NCBI RefSeq assembly: GCF_003073045.1
Contig: NC_037601.1
Location: 4,929,872 to 4,993,871 of the forward strand
DNA: 64,000 nucleotides
Direction: 5' to 3'
Source: Pomacea canaliculata
Taxonomy: Eukaryota > Mollusca > Gastropoda > Architaenioglossa > Ampullariidae
In this document: positions 47,745 to 60,400 of the stretch, piece by piece
How positions within the stretch are numbered: position 1 is the first letter of the stretch
Layout: every line of letters begins with the position of its first letter
The notes under the pieces: model-generated
The model's input: the letters and a program-made list of their open reading frames with translations, nothing else
Told to the model about the DNA's origin: nothing
Database searches by the model: none
Program-made: the position numbers and the translations under genes

Positions 47745-47985
47745 TTTATTTTACCTTTACCTGTCATCAGTTGTAGGCCTTGAGCTAGTTTGCCTGTCGC
47801 AATTAACTTTATGCCTCCCTTCATAGTGTTTAAAAGTTGTAGAACTAGCCCCAGAACAAGTTTCATAGCTGGCAAAGATTGAAGGGAAGGGTTTGTCTGA
47901 GCGCGGTCTGCCAAGGTCGCTGACGTCCCGCTTCCGAAGTCTTCCGAAGTTTTTCCCTTCAGTGAGACCTTTAGCCCGCTTTAGG
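47745..47985 (-). repeat. Dispersed repeat, copy 2 of 2 in the window
   Basis: Partner of 31137-31330. Here a frame of 89 residues stays open on the minus strand (47914-47645; MKLVLGLVLQLLNTMKGG), but the other copy does not keep it, so I do not call it a gene. Confidence 0.7.
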
Positions 47986-49215
47986 GAACAAAAATCAGCG
48001 TACCGAAGTGAAACTCACGTGGTCTAGAGGTGGTACGCCACTGGCCGCCATGGTTGTAGAGTTTAGGCGTGTTGACGATATTCACGATGAATCTTCAAAT
48101 AAATAAGTATTTTGCGATAGACAAATATATAGGGTGACAAAGAAGTGTGTTAAAAGTTCAGATTTCATCATCGTGTCTTTCTAGAGATGGTAGATGAATT
48201 TGCCTTCGACCTGGAAACTTCCAATCGGGACCACAACAACAGAAAGTCTACTCGTCGTTTGTTTTTACGCGATATGCTTATGTCAGTGTGAGTGTCGATA
48301 GTATAAGTGTTTCCCAGCATACAGCTTATTGGACTAATTATATTGGGACACATAGCATTGCATCATATGGAAAACTGATGAATATATTTACAAGCCAACA
48401 GTTTCTTTTTGTGGATTTTCCAACGGCTGCGTCAGTGAACTGCACGTAAGAATGACTTCAGTATTTACAAATGTATATACTATTTTGATTGAAGGAGACT
48501 GATATATATATAACAGCAGTGCTGTATATAGATATTCAGTATTAGACTGCTATTCTCTTATCTAAGGCTGCATCATAATGGTTCTCAGAACATGTGATTC
48601 CCTACTTTTAAGTGTTCTCAAATAGTAAAAACTATGCTTTATACTGCTGAATATCACTATGCAATTTGTTGTACATAGCTAAGAAAATAAAATTTGCACA
48701 ATTGCAAGCCCTTTACTACAGCCTTATTTTTTCTAGTAGTTTCATTTTATTAGTTTTATGAACATTTGTTTATAAGCACTTTAAAAAAGCCAATAAGAGA
48801 AAGGAATAGTTATAAATTTCCATTTATGTCAACAGGCTGTCTACAGTGCTGACTCTATGGCCTGGCTGTTCCCAAAATATTCACATTTTGCTACACTCTG
48901 ATGAATCTGCTGCTTTAAAGTCAACCCATTGCAAGGCATAATGCGTGGATACAGAGGATATATGATAGGAATAAAGAAAGTGGCTGATGATATCCTTTTT
49001 AACTAAAACCACTAAACCAGAAAGAAACTGTACAATGCAGCACACAGCTTTGCATCTGCATTCTTCTGATAATTGAGAGAGCTTGGGTAATGAACACAAT
49101 GATGAAAATAATAAAGATCAAAGATGAACATGCTTAATGAGAAGGTGCTATTGTCCTTTTTTTAAACTCCATATCATTGTGTTTTTAGGTCTGTTATGGA
49201 AACATCAACTCTTTG
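47986..49215. other. Gene-free stretch
   Basis: AT-rich DNA, no exon or repeat recognised. Confidence 0.5.
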
Positions 49216-49223
49216 CTTTAGAA

Positions 49224-49652
49224 CAGGGATGCACAACCTACGGCCCGCGGGCCATATCCGGCCCGCGATGCGGTGCCATCCGGCCCGCGAAACTTCTGCC
49301 CACAGTGCAGGAAATCGGCATGTTAGTAATAAAAGAAGACATTAAAAAAACGAAAAAAAGAAAGAAGAATTATTTATCCCTATGTAGGGGCGTCTCTCAA
49401 TCTTTTTTTCGATGGACGAACATTTCGATTCAGTGCTCCGACTTGGTGTCTCTACGGACATTCAGAAGTTGGTTTCGGGAAAACAACTTCAAATATCCCA
49501 CTAATTACTACATAATTAATGGTAAGTACACCTTGTATCTAATAAAAAATGGTATCTGCTCTATTTTTTGGTAATTTTGCGGTGAAGTGGCCCGCGACAC
49601 GGCTGTCCGAAATGGATATGGCCTGCAGGCCGAAAAAGGTTGGGCATCACTG
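49224..49652. mobile_element. 429-bp non-autonomous hAT element
   Basis: Ends CAGGGATGCACAACCT and AGGTTGGGCATCACTG match at 14 of 16 positions as inverted repeats, with a perfect 8-bp flank duplication CTTTAGAA (49216-49223, 49653-49660). GGCCCGCGGGCC-type palindromes near both ends resemble those of the hAT element at 327-2748. No transposase coding sequence is recognised inside. Confidence 0.9.
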
Positions 49653-49660
49653 CTTTAGAA

Positions 49661-50439
49661 CACTGAGTGTTTGTTTTGGGTCAGATGGTTAGATTTAAGG
49701 TAAATGTGTCAAGAAATATGGCTTCCCTTGATAAACTACACTGTGGTACATTACAGTAGTTATAAGCTGGCACTGTGTAAGAGAATCCTCACTGAGCAAT
49801 TTATAAAAAAAGAAAGCATGTTACTTGTCAGCTGAGCATGTATAATGAACTTAAAAGATCCTAATGATGAAGACCACAACAAACTTCAAGATTCTTTGTT
49901 CTGTCACCCTCTAAGGGATATTGAGATATTAAAAATATATCCATACATGTTCATGAATATTCCTATCTTTATAAATAGTGTCTGTTATTCACTGGTTGGT
50001 TTATGGCAGCTAATGAAAAAACTCAAAAGCAGCTACAACAACGAAAAAAGGAAAACTTGGTATCATACGCTCATTCTTTCCTTCGTCCAGACTCCTCGTG
50101 TATACCTGCATACACAGTCTAGTAAATTAAGAAGCAACTAAGAATTGTTATGCCACTGTAGTTATTTAGATCACTTTGTTTTTAAAAGTGGTGTTGTAAT
50201 ACCTGAGGCCCATTCTGTGAGCACTTGACTGGAACCCTCAGGTGAAGAGGAGAGTTGGGAGACTAAAGCAAACTTGGAAAAAACAGTAGAGAGCAAGGCA
50301 AGGGGCATCGGAACCTCATGGGCCCAACTAATAGGGACTGTCCTTTTCTGGGTCCACTGGGGAGGTGTTGTGGCCATATGCTCCTCGAGGAGTAACAAGA
50401 ACTAAACTAAGCATTCTGTGAGGGCATGACCTGTTGCTA
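49661..50439. other. Gene-free stretch
   Basis: No exon supported. The minus-strand frame at 50171-50398 (with PEGSSQVLTEWASGITTPL) has no family resemblance. Confidence 0.45.
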
Positions 50440-50820
50440 TTGAATAGAGTCAGGGTCTTTGTTTGTGAGAATTTTAAAAATTCATTTATGATACTATCAT
50501 TTCCTTGAGCTGTGCTTTCTTTAAGTTTTAGGCAATTGGCAACCTCACTCTCAGATACTTCAGTGTTCAGATAGTTATTGCTAGTTTCAGGTATGTCCAC
50601 AGGTAGATCAGTCTCAAATGTATCATTACAAGAGTGGTTTATCTTCTTGAACTGCTCTAAGAATTCATTGCAGGTTGGGATTTCCTTTCTTTTTTCACTG
50701 TTATTCTTGTTTAGAGTGTTCCAAAATGCCTTTAGGTCCTTACATCTTAAATACCTAATTTTCATAAACCATTTTTTGCTGCTTTCTTGTTTCTCTTTTA
50801 TAGTCATGTCCAGCTGTAAT
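50440..50820 (-). mobile_element. LINE fragment, linker between endonuclease and reverse transcriptase
   Basis: The minus strand reads KDLKAFWNTLNKNNSEKRKE, ... CNEFLEQFKKIN ... and EVSESEVANCLKLKESTAQG then NDSIINEFLKFS. This is the region that normally lies before the reverse transcriptase in jockey/CR1-like LINEs ('AxGxDxIxNE' block). It lies 3' of the reverse transcriptase pieces at 50893-52340, on the same strand, so the parts are out of order. Confidence 0.7.
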
Positions 50821-50892
50821 CATGCATGATTTGGAATCCGGGTTGTTACAGGATTATACATGTCACCTAGCTTTAAAAAAATTCATGTCTCT

Positions 50893-52340
50893 TCATGCGG
50901 CAGCTGGAGTTTTAAACCATGGTTTAGTTTTGACTAGAGACATGATATTTCTTATGGGCCTTACAGCCCTGATGTGTAGCTCACCTAAAGGTCTTTGTGG
51001 AGAACCAATGATCTCATTGGCACTCTTGACCACCCTCGTTAAACAAGCTTTATCTTTGACAGAGAGAACGCCAAACCACATCGGTATATTAAATGTTATG
51101 ATGCTCTCGATTAGGCTGCGATATACTAACTCGAGAACAGGGCTACTGACACCAAAATTCCGCAATTGCCTCAGCAGGAACAGGCGCTGATGTGCTTTCC
51201 TGGAAATAACGCTGGTGTTTTCCTGAAAGGACAGTTTGTTGTCTAGCACTGTGCCGAGGTACCGAAAACTTTGCACTGTTCTATTACCTCATTATCAATA
51301 ATTATGTTGGTGTGGAGAGGTTGATATTTTCTTCTGTCAAGGACCACTTCCTTAGTTTTGGAGACATTGAGCACCAGGAAGTTTTCTTCAAACCATGAGT
51401 GGAATTTCTGAACCTGGAGGAAATAGCTTGCCAGTGACTCCTCATCCTTGAGCCTAGCAACCAATGCCATATCGTCTGCAAACTTAATCAATGATAGGGA
51501 ACAATTTGAGAATTCCGTCCTGACTTCACTAGTATAAACAGAGAACAGTATCGGGGACAGAACGCAGCCCTGTGGGGCTCCAATATTGACGATCAGAGTA
51601 TTCGAGATTGTGCCTCCCAAGCTGACCCTTTGTGGCCGGTCCCGGAGAAACTCCCTCATCCAGAGCACTAGGGTTGAGTTAACGCAGGGGTGGGCAATAA
51701 ATTTTCCCAATGGGCCGCATGAGAAATTGGGATGGTTTTAGAGGGCCGGACTAATATAGTTAACTCAGTTTTACCCAATACTGTATATATAGTATATATA
51801 CTGACGGGCGGGTGGGCCGGTCAGAGACAGGAGGCGGGACGGATCCGGCCCGCGGGCCGGCCTTTGCCCATGTCTGAGTTAACGTTTAGTGCTAGGAGAC
51901 GTTGTAAAAGCAAGTGTGGCTGAATGGTATTAAATGCAGATGAAAAGTCCATGAATAGAACACGGGCGTATGTACCAGTGCCATCCAGGTGGCTTGCTAC
52001 CAGGTTCTAGAGAGTCAAACAGGCGTCATCCACTCCTCTTTTCACTCTATACGCAAACTGGTAGGGGTCGAGTTGATCAGCAATGGCAGTGATTAATTGG
52101 TGGCAAACAACTCTCTCCATGCACTTAGCAAGAATAGGAGTCAAGGCCACTGGTCGGAAGTCATTTAGTTCTTTGGCATGTGATTTTTTTGGCACTGGAA
52201 TAATAGTTGAGGTCTTCCATAGCTTGGGAAAGAACTGACTGTTCAGGAACAGGTGAAACAGATGTGAGACCATTGGGCTTGCTTACATGGTCTGTGTTCT
52301 CTTTGTTCCTTGTGTGGAGATACTGTAGGACACAGTCAGT
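50893..52340 (-). mobile_element. LINE reverse transcriptase (jockey/CR1-like), interrupted
   Basis: On the minus strand 52273-52007 encodes FFPKLWKTSTIIPVPKKSHA, NDFRPVALTPILAKCMERVV and DPYQFAYRVKRGVDDACLTL. After an inserted short hAT element the domain continues at 51710-51243 with GAPQGCVLSPILFSVYTSEV and the catalytic FADDMALV, then after a frame change at 51276-50893 with FRYLGTVLDNKLSFQ and LELVYRSLIESIITFNIPMW to a stop. Endonuclease is absent. It is 5'-truncated and broken by one insertion and at least one frame change. Confidence 0.85.
51685..51876. mobile_element. 192-bp hAT deletion derivative inside the LINE
   Basis: Starts CAGGGGTGGGCAA, exactly the terminus of the element at 327-2748, and its right part GGATCCGGCCCGCGGGCCGG matches that element's right end too. 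An 8-bp flank duplication AGTTAACG (51677-51684, 51877-51884) is perfect. It therefore belongs to the same family and was moved by its transposase. Confidence 0.93.
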
Positions 52341-53244
52341 AAGCTCATCAGAATTATTTCTTTTTTTTTTTTTGCTTTTTACACAGTTTTGTTCTAATCT
52401 TTCTGTTTCTTGGCCTACTCAGAGTATTACAGCTGCTTTCGAAATATATTTTTATTCTCTACCGGTGTTTCGCTGTCGCTGGTACTGTGTCTTTAGAATG
52501 CCATCTTCTTTTCACAATTGTTGTCATTTGGCTCGTTCCTAGAGAAAGTGCTTCTAGCCAGCGGTGATTTAATTAATTATCACTATAAAGAAGATTTGTT
52601 AGGATGTGAATCATCTTGTTAAAAATAAATTCTTGTTTTTAGTGAGGCTGTAGTGGTGGTTATTGGAGTTGTATCTATCTAGGCGGGCCTCTCACTTGTG
52701 CGGTACAGAGATAATGGATCACTATTGCTGTCATCATTAATCATTCAAATGCAAATTAATCAGAAGTTTTCTCGCTAGATTATTTCCCCATATATTATTT
52801 AATTTAGACACGCTTCTACTAAATGTGCAATTTTGAACGTGTCGAAAGTAATGCAAGTATTCTGTCACACTAAGAACTGTCCGGCTTGCTTGTTTCATTT
52901 TAAGACCTTTATTATTTTACTTTGTTATGCTTTTTGCATTAGGACAGATTAGTGATCTCTATTGCTTAGGTGTGTCATACGCCGAGCGAGCTCTTCATCG
53001 TCTTTGTCACCCGGGGTAGAAGTCTCTTAAACATTGTTTTGCGGCCACTTGACGAGCTCCAGAGACTTTAGCTCCTGTCTCTTCACCATCTGAGTTGTTA
53101 TGGTAGCACAGTTATATTCTCTGTAACATGCCAGGCCTTTTCCCTCTTGCGATTGGCAGTAAGACGACACACAGTACATATTATCAACCAGGTCAAAGGT
53201 TATCTCTGATGGGACATTTCAAAACTGCGAATGATAAACGAAAG
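52341..53244. other. Gene-free stretch
   Basis: AT-rich, no exon or named element recognised. Confidence 0.5.
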
Positions 53245-53252
53245 CGTTATAC

Positions 53253-55908
53253 CAGCGGTTCTCAACCTGTGGGGCGCGACCCCCTGCCTACAAGGGGGTC
53301 GCGAAGGTGGTCATTTTTTTTAAAAAGTTTCTTATACTGGTATTAGTGAAATTAGCTTAGATTGTGTAACCGAGTGGTGAAGGGGCTCAAACTCCAAATC
53401 TCTTCTCCCTATTCAAGTACACTGTCTCGGCATGCAGTGACTTCTCACTTCCAAAACTCAAAACACAATCCCCCTCTCAACAATTAAGCCTCCAATCTCC
53501 CTCCTCTCACCTTTTGCCCTCTCTCTTCCCCAATCTCTCATCGCTGACTCCCCTCTCCCTCTCCAGTCACACCTCTCTTTTTTTTTTTTAAACATCTAAA
53601 AGGCAGGCATTCAGGAAACGTCCATCATTCACACCCTTTCATTCGCACGTGCTCAGTCCTAGTACTCTAGGTCCCTGACAGAAGGCCATGACCAGACAAT
53701 GCGCTGCGACTGGATAAAGACAGCAGTTTTAATCCAAATTTTGGATGCAAGTACACGTGTTTGTTCCGAAGAAGATAGCCATGGATAAATTTGTGCTACG
53801 AAAAGGAACTGATTGCGGTGTTTTTTTTAAAAGAAAAAGTGAAGAAACGAGCGATGTGCAAGTTTTGGGTGCTGGAGCCGATGAAAAACCAGAAAGGCCT
53901 GCTACGAAAGTAAGAAAGTATGACAATGAATACTTGAAAACTAGTTTTACAAACATTATTGTTGATGGTAAAGAACGGCCACAGTGTGTTGTTTGCCTCG
54001 CAATATTAGCTCCAGAGAGTATGAAGCCAAACAAACTACGGCGCCATTTGGAAACTCGGCATGCGGAGTTAGCTTGCAAACCTCTCGAAAATTGCAAGAA
54101 TACAAAAGAGACAAAAAAATTGCCTCACATTCATCAATTCCTAAGAAAGCTTTGATGGCTTCGTATCAAGTTTCCTATCGCATTGCTCAAAACAAAAAAG
54201 CACATACGACCGGAGAGTCATTAATACTGCCTGCAGCAATGGACATTGTACGGACCATGATAGGAGAAGATGCTGCTACGCAACTGCAAGCCATTCCTCT
54301 GTCAAATGACACAGTTCGCCGAAGAATAACTGAGATATCTGAAGATGTGTCTGATCAGTTGATCAGTCGTATAAAAAGCCAAAATTTTGCTTTGCAGCTA
54401 GATGAAGCTACTGACACTGCAGGTCACTCACATTTGATTGCTTACATTCGTTACGTGTGGGAAAATAATCTTCTGAAAGACTTTTTATTTTGCAAGAAAA
54501 TTGAACGCAGAGCAACAGCCCAAGATTTTTTTGGGATTGTCGATGACTTCCTTAAGGACCAAGGCATTTCCTGGAGTTCCTGCGTCGGCTTGTGCACAGA
54601 TGACGCCCCTGCAATGGCTGGAAAGAAACAAGGGTTGCAATCTCTTATTAAAAAGGTTGCTCCAGACGTAGTTTGGACTCACTGCATGATCCAGCGTGAA
54701 GTTCTAGCTTCCAAAGATTTGAGTGTTGAGTTGAACACAGTGCTAACAGATGTCATAAAAATGGTAAACTTTGTGAAGAACAGTTCTGCCAGATCTCGCC
54801 TGTTTTCTCTGATATGTCAAGACATGGGAGCCGACTATGACACCTTGCTCTATTACTGCGAATCAAGGTGGTTGTCGCGTGGAAAAGCTCTCGCAAGAGT
54901 CTTTGAATTGCGGGAAGAATTGTGGGTGTTTCTGAAGGAGAACTCTTTCAACAAGGCTGACCTGCTTAAGAACGACCGATGACTGCTGCTAATGGCATAT
55001 TTATCGGACATATTTGAGAAGCTGAACGTTGTGAATACTTCTATGCAAGGGAAGGACACCACCATATTACAAACAACTGACAAGATGAATGCTTTCGTCC
55101 GAAAAATTTTGTTGTGGACGCAAAAGATACGCCAAGAAAATATTTTTGATATGTTTCCGTGCTTGTGTAAGTGCAAGGCTGACAACTTGAATCTTGATCA
55201 GGTGAAGAATGTAATTATTGCCCATCTAAACGGACTGCAAGAAAGGTTTCAGCATTACTTCGCTGAAATTGATGTGACTAAATACGATTGGATTCGTAAT
55301 CCATTTCTGGCTGATCCTAGCACAAGCGGGTTGTCCATGCAAGAAGAAGAGCAGCTCATCAACCTTTCGAGTGACCAATCCCTGAAAATGGTCTTCCAAA
55401 CAACACCAGTGCCAACATTCTGGATTAGCATCAACGGTGAATATCCTCTCCTTTCTGAGAAAGCAATGAAAGTTCTTCTGCCATTTTCAACTTCGTTTAT
55501 GTGTGAGCAAGGATTTTCAGCATTGGCAGCACTGAAGTCGAAATACAGAAATCGTGTGGACGCAGAGGCTGAGCTGTGAATAGCAGTGGGTACGAACATC
55601 GCACACAGGTTCGCTTCTCTGTGCAACAGCAAGCAGGCTCAACCTTCTCATTAATCAAAGTGAGTGTCCAATAAAGTAATATTTATTAGCACCACAGAAT
55701 TTGCTTTAGTAAAATTTCATTAGCAGTTATACTTCTTGCAGACACGAACTTTGTTCTTCCGTTGTTGATTTCCTCGACGCGGCGTTCGAGGTTAGCTAAG
55801 GCTCCCCCCCACCCCCGCTCTTCCACCGACCTAGCTGGCTAAGGGGGGTCGCGGACGTACCGGTGTTCGTCAGGGGGGTCGTCACATGTAAAAGGTTGAG
55901 AACCGCTG
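53253..55908 (+). mobile_element. hAT DNA transposon (ZBED5/SCAND3-like), nearly whole
   Basis: A 2656-bp element with inverted ends CAGCGGTTCTCAACCT and its near complement, and a perfect 8-bp target duplication CGTTATAC (53245-53252, 55909-55916). GGTCGCGA-type sequences stand near both ends. One transposase gene fills the middle on the plus strand. A C/T-rich stretch occupies 53395-53600. Confidence 0.96.
53781..55579 (+). pseudogene. hAT transposase (BED finger type), two lesions
   Basis: Starts MDKFVLRKGTD at 53781, which is the usual start of this family. A BED zinc finger follows, CVVCLAILAPESMKPNKLRR then HLETRH. The core has FALQLDEATDTAG (first Asp), GLCTDDAPAMAGKK (second Asp), VWTHCMIQREVLASK, where the usual Cys-His pair region is preserved, and YCESRWLSRGKALARVFELR. 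The end shows TSFMCEQGFSALAALKSKYR, the dimerisation block. Two lesions are seen: a frame change at about 54080-54110, after the zinc finger, and a TGA at 54980-54982 where relatives have Trp. Everything else reads through, so the copy is young. The related proteins in animals are often annotated as ZBED5 or SCAN-domain protein 3. Confidence 0.92.
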
Positions 55909-55916
55909 CGTTATAC

Positions 55917-57418
55917 CAAGCTGGAACATCGAGTGCACGCTTGACAACTTCACTGATGTTTGAAATACTTTTCTTTAACTAAACACTATTCCTCCCTGCT
56001 TTAGAACATTAGAGAATGTTCTTGTGCCCTAGAAATCCACGGTGATGTTGCTAAGTGATGACAGATTTGTTTATTTAACTCCCCTATGATCGCGGTGAAT
56101 GTTTACAAACATGTTTAATGAACTCTGATCAGTCTGTAAGGAAGCGTGTGTACACGGCACGACACCCTGTCGAAGACTGTCCTTCCAGGCACCTTGGAGG
56201 GTTGCCGGCATCCCGGTGGCCAGAGGAAGAACTGACTAACGAACCTCTGAGTTTCTTTCTTCCCGTGTATCAAAGTCACGTGTTTGTAGAGGAAACAAGT
56301 AGAAGTCAGATAAATAAATAAAGAGCAGTAGAACAACTGCACACCTAATTAAACTTCAGCAAGGACGGGTTTGGTTGTACAGGTTATAGAAATATTCTTT
56401 TCTTAAAAACTGTATATTAAGACTAAAGAGTGTGTGATGAGTGAAGAAAAAGGTATAAAGGAATCGAAAGACGGAAAAAGTCAGTAAGCGCAGAAAGAGA
56501 GAGAGAAAATACACAGGTATGGTGAGGTGTGTGTCGCCATTTTGCTAGCGGTTGCTGTTAAAGCTCTTCAGTGTAGAACAAATATTAAAATAGTTTATTT
56601 GTTTCGTACAATTGAGTAACAGACGTGATGTATCAACTACCGTTATCGTTATTTTAAAGGGGAAGTAATATTGAGTACATAGTGATGTTATCACGTTTAG
56701 TCAAATGGGCAAATACGAACAATACTACTTATAATTTTAATTGCTTTCATGAAATTGTTCATTCTTCGCAATAGTTATTTATATTTGTTTTTACGAAAAG
56801 TATGCTTCGCTCATAGCTTTGTGAGAATGTCAGTTTTGGCTTTAATATGGAAAACTCAAGCATACAGTAAAGTTTAACAACATAATACAAAATAAACTTC
56901 AACTGTTTTTAATACCAAACCATTAAAGACTGTAACAATCTGAGTCATGTTCATTTCGTCAGTAAGGAAATAATCAACAGCAGTGTTTGATATAATCAGT
57001 ATCCGTGTTTTTGCATAATTTTGAAAAGGAAACTCTCGGATGATTGTTATTTTTTTCACACTGAGTCAACTACCATTGCATAAACTATTCGGTGTATAGC
57101 GACAGTTCATTACTCGTTTTCTACAATCCAGGCACAATTAATGCTAAATTAATTAGTTAAACTTAGACTTTAAGTTCTTAAACATGTTAGTTTATCCAAG
57201 CAAATCCAAATCTGAAAGAAATAATACAACACATGTATATTAGAATCACTAGGCAATATAATCAAAGTAAACAATGAAAGTACAGTAGTCTGCACTAGGT
57301 TCAGATGCTAGAGTATTGCGAAAGGTTAATCTACACTGAGCATCATAAGTGGAACATGTAGTGAACAGTGAACAGTAGACTGGCGGTGTAAGCAGTGGGT
57401 ACAGGAGACAAGTTGGTG
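55917..57418. other. Gene-free stretch, 3' side of the fibrinogen-domain gene
   Basis: Probably includes the 3' untranslated region of the minus-strand gene ending at 57419. No exon or element was recognised. Confidence 0.5.
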
Positions 57419-60400
57419 CTACTGTGGCATTATCTCCATCCTCGAAAACCTCACGCGGCCAATGCCCCTCCAATAATTGTTCCCTTTAACAGGACTGTTG
57501 AGATGCGCGTGGCCACAGTCTTCCGGGTACCACCAGGCGCCTGCATGATTGTTGGTACAGCCGTACGGGTCTCGGTCATAGGTTGAAAACTCGTATCCGT
57601 TACTTTTGCTCATCTGATCTCCTGTAAACACACAAACACACACACACTTATATACTATTAGACACACAAAGTCCTATGCACAAATATATTATCACTACTA
57701 AACATCTACAGAAACTCTTATTATTAAATGTGTTATTTCTGTGTTGTTCATAACAAAGCCAAACACCACGCAACACAAATACAAAACGAGTTTTTCTTTA
57801 AATTTCCAATGATGCTTAACCCAGCATATCATCAAGAACATAAGAGTGAAGAGAACTGTTTTTAAACAGAAGAAAGCCTCAGCTAAAATATTTAAAAATG
57901 AATGAGTATAATTAACTCTCCCCTGTGGGACCCCGGGGTATGCTTGCCTAGCGAGCATTGTAAGAATAGGGTCCCTGCCATCCAGTTAACAACCCCACCA
58001 TGTGAAAAAGCCTGTTACTGAAACAATACCAAAGAATTCATCACGGATGGCGAAGGTAATGAAGCACACCAGGAGACTGGACTAATGACGGACGACAGCC
58101 AAACCCGAGAGGGAGCTGGCGCCCCGACAGTGGATTTACTGAAGCCGAGGCAAAAGTTGAGGGTGGGGTGCTGGAACGTCCAGACCTTGTACCAGACTGG
58201 CAGGATGCTCCAATTAGTCAAGGAGTTTGACAACTACAACTTGGACATCCTGGGAGTCAGTGAGGTCAGATGGACCGGCACCGGAAAGAGGAGACTAGCG
58301 TCAGGACATACCATCTTGTTCTCAGAAAGATCAGACGCTCAGCACTCTGAAGGAGTAGCTCTACTCCTCAACAAGAAAACGGAAAAGGCACTGCTGGAAT
58401 GGAAGCCTTATGGACCCAGGCTTTCGAGAGCAAGATTCCATTCAAAGTACACCAAGCTGACAGTGCTAGCTTGCTATGCACCAACAGAAGACTCTGAGGC
58501 AGAAGACAAGGATGCTTTTTACGATCAGCTCCAGGCAGCCTCAGAAAGCGTTCCAGCCCACGACATGTTGCTCATCATCGGCGATCTCAATGCCAAGGTG
58601 GGAAGTGACAACACCTGCAGGGAGCATGTCATGGGCAAACATGGAATCGGAACCATCAATGACAACGGACAGAGACTGGCAGACTTTTGTGAAGAAAACA
58701 ACCTTCTGATTGGAGGCACACTCTTCCAACACAAAGACATCCACAAGGCAACATGGACATCACCAGATGGGATCACAAAGAACCAGATAGACCATCTCAT
58801 CATCAACCGAAGATGGAGGAGCTCACTTCAAGATGTTAGAGCCTACAGGGGAGCAGACGTTTCCAGTGACCACACTCTTGTGATAGCCACAGTTTCTCTG
58901 AAGCTACGTCGATCGCGAGGAAAACAGGCACGTCAGCAGAGAGTGGACTCCGGCAAACTAAAAAATCCAGCCACCGAAAGGGCCTTTGCTATGGAAGTGA
59001 AGAACAGGTTCCAGGCTCTAGGAGACCAGCAAGAGATGACCTTAGACGACTTCAATCGAGTTTTACAGGAAACAGAAGAGAAAATACTGGGCTTCCAACG
59101 GAAGAAGAAAGAAGAGTGGATAAGAGAAGAGACATGGAAGAAGATAGACGAGAGAAATTCAGCCAAAAAAATCAACAGCACGAGATCTGAACGCCTGAAG
59201 GAACAACACAGACAAAGATATACAAAAATAAACAAAGAGGTAAAGAGGATGGCAAAAACCGACAAAAGAGACTACATAGAGAAACTGGCAGATGAAGCAG
59301 AAAAAGCAGCAAGGAAAAATAACATGAAGACACTGTACAAGATAAACAAACAGCTAAACAACGGGTTTAAGAACAGTGATGTGCCAGTGAAAGACGTGAA
59401 CGGTAATGTCATCGAGGGAGAGGCAGAAAAACTACAGCGCTGGAGAGAGCATTTTGAGTCAGTTCTGAACAGAGCAGACCTCCCTCAGCTTGCAGACATC
59501 CAGCCAGCAGCTATAGACCTTGACATCTGCACAGACCCGCCAAGCCTAGAAGAAGTGACAGCAATCAAGACAATGAAGAGCGGAAAAGCTCCAGGGGCAG
59601 ATGGAATAACAACAGCAGAGATGTTGAAAGCAGATGTCAATGTGACAGCTCCCAAGATGACTGAAATCTTCAGGCAAATTTAGGAATCGGGACAGCTTCT
59701 TGATGCATGGAAGACAGGGCTCATCTTCAAGTTACCCAAGAAAGGAGATCTTGGAGACTGCAATAATTGGAGGGGCATAACACTTCTTTCGTTCACCAGC
59801 AAGGTCTTCAGCAAGATTGTTTTGTCAAGACTGACGGCAACTCTTGAGAAAGACCTCCGACCACAACAAGACTTCGCCCTGGGCGATCCTGCTCCGAACA
59901 CATCTTCATTCTGCGACAGATTCTGGAGCAGAGCAACGAATGGAACGAACCGCTGTACATCAATTTCATCGACCTGGAGAAGCCTTTTCACAGCATCCAC
60001 CGCGAGTCCTTATGGAAGATCCTGAGGCATTACGGAGTCCCTGCAAAACTTGTTCAGGTCATTGCAATGCTGTACGGCGATTTCAAATCCCAGGTTGTCT
60101 GTGACACGGAGCTCACAGACATCCTTCAATTTCAGTACTGGGGTGAAGCAGGGCTGCATTCTGTCGCCGTTCCTCTTCATCCTGGCCATGGACTGGAGCA
60201 TGAAGACTTCCACCCACAGTGAGAGGAGAGGGATCAGATGGACCATGACTATGACAGCAACAACAACGCTGGAAAACTTGTACTTTGCTGATGACATTGC
60301 CCTTTTGTCACACCACCACCAAGACATGCAGCAAAAAACAAATGACTTCTCAGAAACAGCTGGAAACCTTGGCTTGAAGGTCCGTGCAAGGAAAACGAAA

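Noticed and set aside
47645-47914. 89-residue minus-strand frame as a gene
   Set aside because: Lies in a dispersed repeat; the other copy (31137-31330) does not keep the frame.
49137-49574. 145-residue open frame over the 429-bp hAT-type element
   Set aside because: Starts outside the element, shows no domain, and its residues do not match hAT transposases.
56118-56321. 67-residue frame with RHPVEDCPSRHLGG
   Set aside because: No domain, no splice context and no second copy seen.
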